Source: Desulfobacteraceae bacterium UBA5616
GTDB taxonomy: Bacteria; Desulfobacterota; Desulfobacteria; Desulfobacterales; UBA5616
Length of the DNA: 6,532 nucleotides
Direction: 5' to 3'
NCBI GenBank assembly: GCA_002423615.1
Contig: DIKO01000082.1
Coordinates: forward strand, 12,391-18,922
The notes below the pieces were generated by a model. It was not told the origin of the DNA and did not search any database. It saw only the letters and a list, made by a program, of their open reading frames with translations. The stretch's first letter is position 1, and the number at the start of each line of letters is the position of its first letter. Shown here in pieces: positions 5,092 through 6,532 of this stretch. Position numbers and translations under genes: made by a program.

Positions 5092-6099
5092 ATGGCCCAG
5101 TCAGAAAAAAAGATAAAACCCGTTCCCGGTCTGAAGGAGACCGTTGGAAAAGAGATCGTCGGCAATGCCATCGTCATGGTAATCATCGTTCTTTGCGCCT
5201 GGGGGCTGACCTTTCACACCTGGGGACCGGCCGGAGGCATCGGCACCTATCTGGGGTTTATCGCCTGCATGGTTCCTTTTTTCACCATCATCCAGGCGTA
5301 TGTCCCATTCATCAATAAAAGAGCCGAACTGGGCCACGGCAAATGGGAACTCAAGGAAGATGAAGCCGGTCTCCCCGCCGAACCCCTCACCAATGTCTGG
5401 TCTCTGATACTGCCGAAGGCCCTGATCTACGGATTCGGCTCCATGCTCATCGTGGTTGCCCTGATTAAACTGACGGGCTGGCAACCCACCACCTTATGGG
5501 TGGTTCTCCTGGTACTGGTCATCCAGATTGTCACCACGACGCTTCTGATCAAGGAATATCTTCCCAGGCACCTCCTGAGTTTTGCAGCCGCGGTGAAAGA
5601 GGGAAAAAAAACCGCGCCGCAACCTCTGGCCGGTTATTTCATCGTCGAGCATGTCGTCCCCTTTTTCCTGCTTCAGGCCTACATTAACGGCTGCGTGGCC
5701 AACCGGGCCTTCCATTTTGAATTGGCCAAGGCAGGCCAGTCCTATGTCCCGGGCCCAGCCCTTGTACCGGACGTATTTATCACCTTTGTTCTTCTGGCCT
5801 TGATCCACTGGATGTTTTCCAATGCCCTGACCCGGGGAGATGTCCGTCTGGGAAGAGTTCCTGCGGAAAACCTGAAAAACCTCTCTGCCTGGGCTGCGCT
5901 GGGAATAATTTTCGGCGCGGGTCTGGTTGCCGCGGTGGTTTACGGATTCATCCTGAAAATAGGGGGGGTCCCGGGTCTCAGTGTGGGCATGGCGGTTATC
6001 TTTAAAATGGCGGTGATCGCCCTATCCATTATCCTGGGAAGCTGGATCGGCATCCGGTGGGGCGGCTCCCGCGAGTATGCCGAAATGCAGCAGGGTTGA
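5092..6099 (+). CDS. Unrecognised integral membrane protein, about 8 helices
   Basis: The protein has 335 residues and I do not recognise its family. A lysine-rich N-terminus is followed by about eight hydrophobic segments near residues 24-44, 52-75, 104-127, 133-154, 179-203, 224-244, 265-290 and 297-320. Charged loops such as KRAEL, KEYLPRH and RGDVRLGR are most simply cytoplasmic, which gives both ends inside. A motif recurs: VPFFTIIQAY...KRA at 61-78 and VPFFLLQAY...NRA at 189-206. A second pair of similar segments starts at IYGFG (112) and IFGAG (273), suggesting an internal duplication. Polar E186, H187 and H239 fall in or next to helices and might be functional. There is no signal peptide or soluble domain. 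Start by GGGGAGG at 5079-5085. It appears monocistronic, 225 bp after pdxT and convergent with the next gene. Transporter or membrane-enzyme subunit are both possible; no function is assigned. Confidence 0.85.
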   Translation: MAQSEKKIKPVPGLKETVGKEIVGNAIVMVIIVLCAWGLTFHTWGPAGGIGTYLGFIACMVPFFTIIQAYVPFINKRAELGHGKWELKEDEAGLPAEPLTNVWSLILPKALIYGFGSMLIVVALIKLTGWQPTTLWVVLLVLVIQIVTTTLLIKEYLPRHLLSFAAAVKEGKKTAPQPLAGYFIVEHVVPFFLLQAYINGCVANRAFHFELAKAGQSYVPGPALVPDVFITFVLLALIHWMFSNALTRGDVRLGRVPAENLKNLSAWAALGIIFGAGLVAAVVYGFILKIGGVPGLSVGMAVIFKMAVIALSIILGSWIGIRWGGSREYAEMQQG

Positions 6100-6132
6100 C
6101 GGTTTTATAGATAGACCGGCAAAATAAATTGG

Positions 6133-6176
6133 CGGCCCGGACGGTTTTTCAGAAGTAAACGCCCGGGCCGTATTTT
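6133..6176 (+). terminator. GC-rich inverted repeat, candidate terminator between convergent genes
   Basis: CGGCCCGG (6133-6140) pairs perfectly with CCGGGCCG (6163-6170), with 22 nt between, followed by TATTTTAT on the plus strand. It begins 34 bases after the stop of the membrane protein gene, the right place to end its transcript. The downstream arm lies inside the last codons of the convergent exonuclease gene (in the Gly-Pro-Gly codons). Read on the minus strand, the repeat is followed by an A/T-rich stretch, so it may act in both directions. The long loop makes it less than ideal. Confidence 0.5.
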
Positions 6177-6532
6177 ATCCTTTCCACCGTTTCCCGGTGC
6201 GCTCGGAAAGGGAGGTCCGGGGCCGGTGGTTCGGCAATCCGGTGCGTCTCTGCAAATGGGGTGCCCTGGATGCTCAGGTTATAGGCCTTCACCATGAGGA
6301 TTTCCAGGTTCACCACATCTTCGATATTATAAGCCAGCAGTGTTTCCAGGGCCTTTTCATTGCCGTGCCGGACGTAGTCTTCCCAGAGCAGGACGGCAAA
6401 AAAACCATCCACACCTTTCAGATCTCCGCGGTCGATCCCCATCCGGACTTCGCACCCCTTCAGACCTCCTGAAAATCCAAGGTTTTTCAATACATAGCGA
6501 AGATCGATGGTAAATATTCGTCTAACCCCGTT
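6149..6532 (-). CDS. YprB-type RNase H-like (DnaQ-fold) exonuclease, C-terminal part
   Basis: 127 C-terminal residues are visible; the frame is open to the right edge, so the true start lies outside. The sequence fits the YprB / RNase_H_2 family: TIDLRYVLKNLGFSGGLKGCE near the visible start, MGIDRGDLKGVDGFFAVLLWEDY in the middle, and LLAYNIEDVVNLEILM. The YNIED segment has the Y-x3-D form of the ExoIII motif of DnaQ-fold exonucleases, so the last catalytic aspartate (visible residue 72) is present. The earlier catalytic acids would lie outside the window. These proteins are predicted 3'-5' nucleases acting on DNA or RNA; the substrate is not known here. The tail after the domain, from about residue 88, is proline- and charge-rich and ends GPGVYF. 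A TTG at 6490 could be mistaken for a start, but conserved residues continue upstream of it. The gene converges with the membrane protein gene, 49 bp between stops. Confidence 0.85.
   Translation of the reverse strand, partial: NGVRRIFTIDLRYVLKNLGFSGGLKGCEVRMGIDRGDLKGVDGFFAVLLWEDYVRHGNEKALETLLAYNIEDVVNLEILMVKAYNLSIQGTPFAETHRIAEPPAPDLPFRAHRETVERIKYGPGVYF

Noticed and set aside
5013..5318. Plus-strand open frame overlapping the membrane protein start
   Set aside because: It is out of frame with the membrane protein gene, which has a strong ribosome site; its translation after 5092 is basic and low-complexity, and no family is recognisable.
6197..6472. Plus-strand open frame opposite the exonuclease gene
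   Set aside because: The minus strand encodes a recognisable YprB-type domain with the YNIED motif; the plus-strand product shows no family features.

Overview
The window looks like ordinary bacterial chromosome from an anaerobe or microaerophile. The gene content suggests a Deltaproteobacteria/Desulfobacterota-type organism: an Mrp-type antiporter subunit, a rubrerythrin, a PdxST pair and a YprB-like exonuclease carrying a GGLK motif. That placement is an inference from protein flavour and moderately high GC judged by eye, not from a database match. Genes are closely packed with mixed orientation. There are no tRNA or rRNA genes, CRISPR arrays, transposases or phage genes.

Layout, left to right. 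(1) 1-1481, minus: most of a MrpA-like / NuoL-like proton-pumping antiporter subunit, cut at its C-terminal side by the left edge. (2) 1701-2132, plus: a small DUF1330 protein, convergent with the next operon and only 6 bp from it. (3) 3127-2139, minus: a two-gene operon, a hotdog-fold thioesterase followed by a rubrerythrin with a 4-bp ATGA overlap. A well-formed sigma70-type promoter precedes it, and a perfect 6+6 palindrome sits over the expected transcription start. (4) 3365-4866, plus: pdxS and pdxT, the glutamine-dependent pyridoxal 5'-phosphate synthase, preceded by a leader with two possible stem-loops. pdxT carries an in-frame 12-bp tandem repeat next to its catalytic Cys. (5) 5092-6099, plus: a 335-aa membrane protein of about eight helices that I do not recognise, with a repeated VPFF..QAY motif. 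(6) 6149-6532, minus: the C-terminal part of a YprB-family RNase H-like exonuclease, cut by the right edge. A GC-rich inverted repeat at its stop end may terminate transcription of the convergent membrane gene.

The genes do not form one pathway. PdxS and PdxT are subunits of one enzyme. The thioesterase and rubrerythrin are translationally linked. The other genes are separate units. I see no clear new multi-gene system. The best candidates for novelty are the unrecognised membrane protein with its internal repeat, the operator-like palindrome on the thioesterase-rubrerythrin promoter, and the pdxT repeat.
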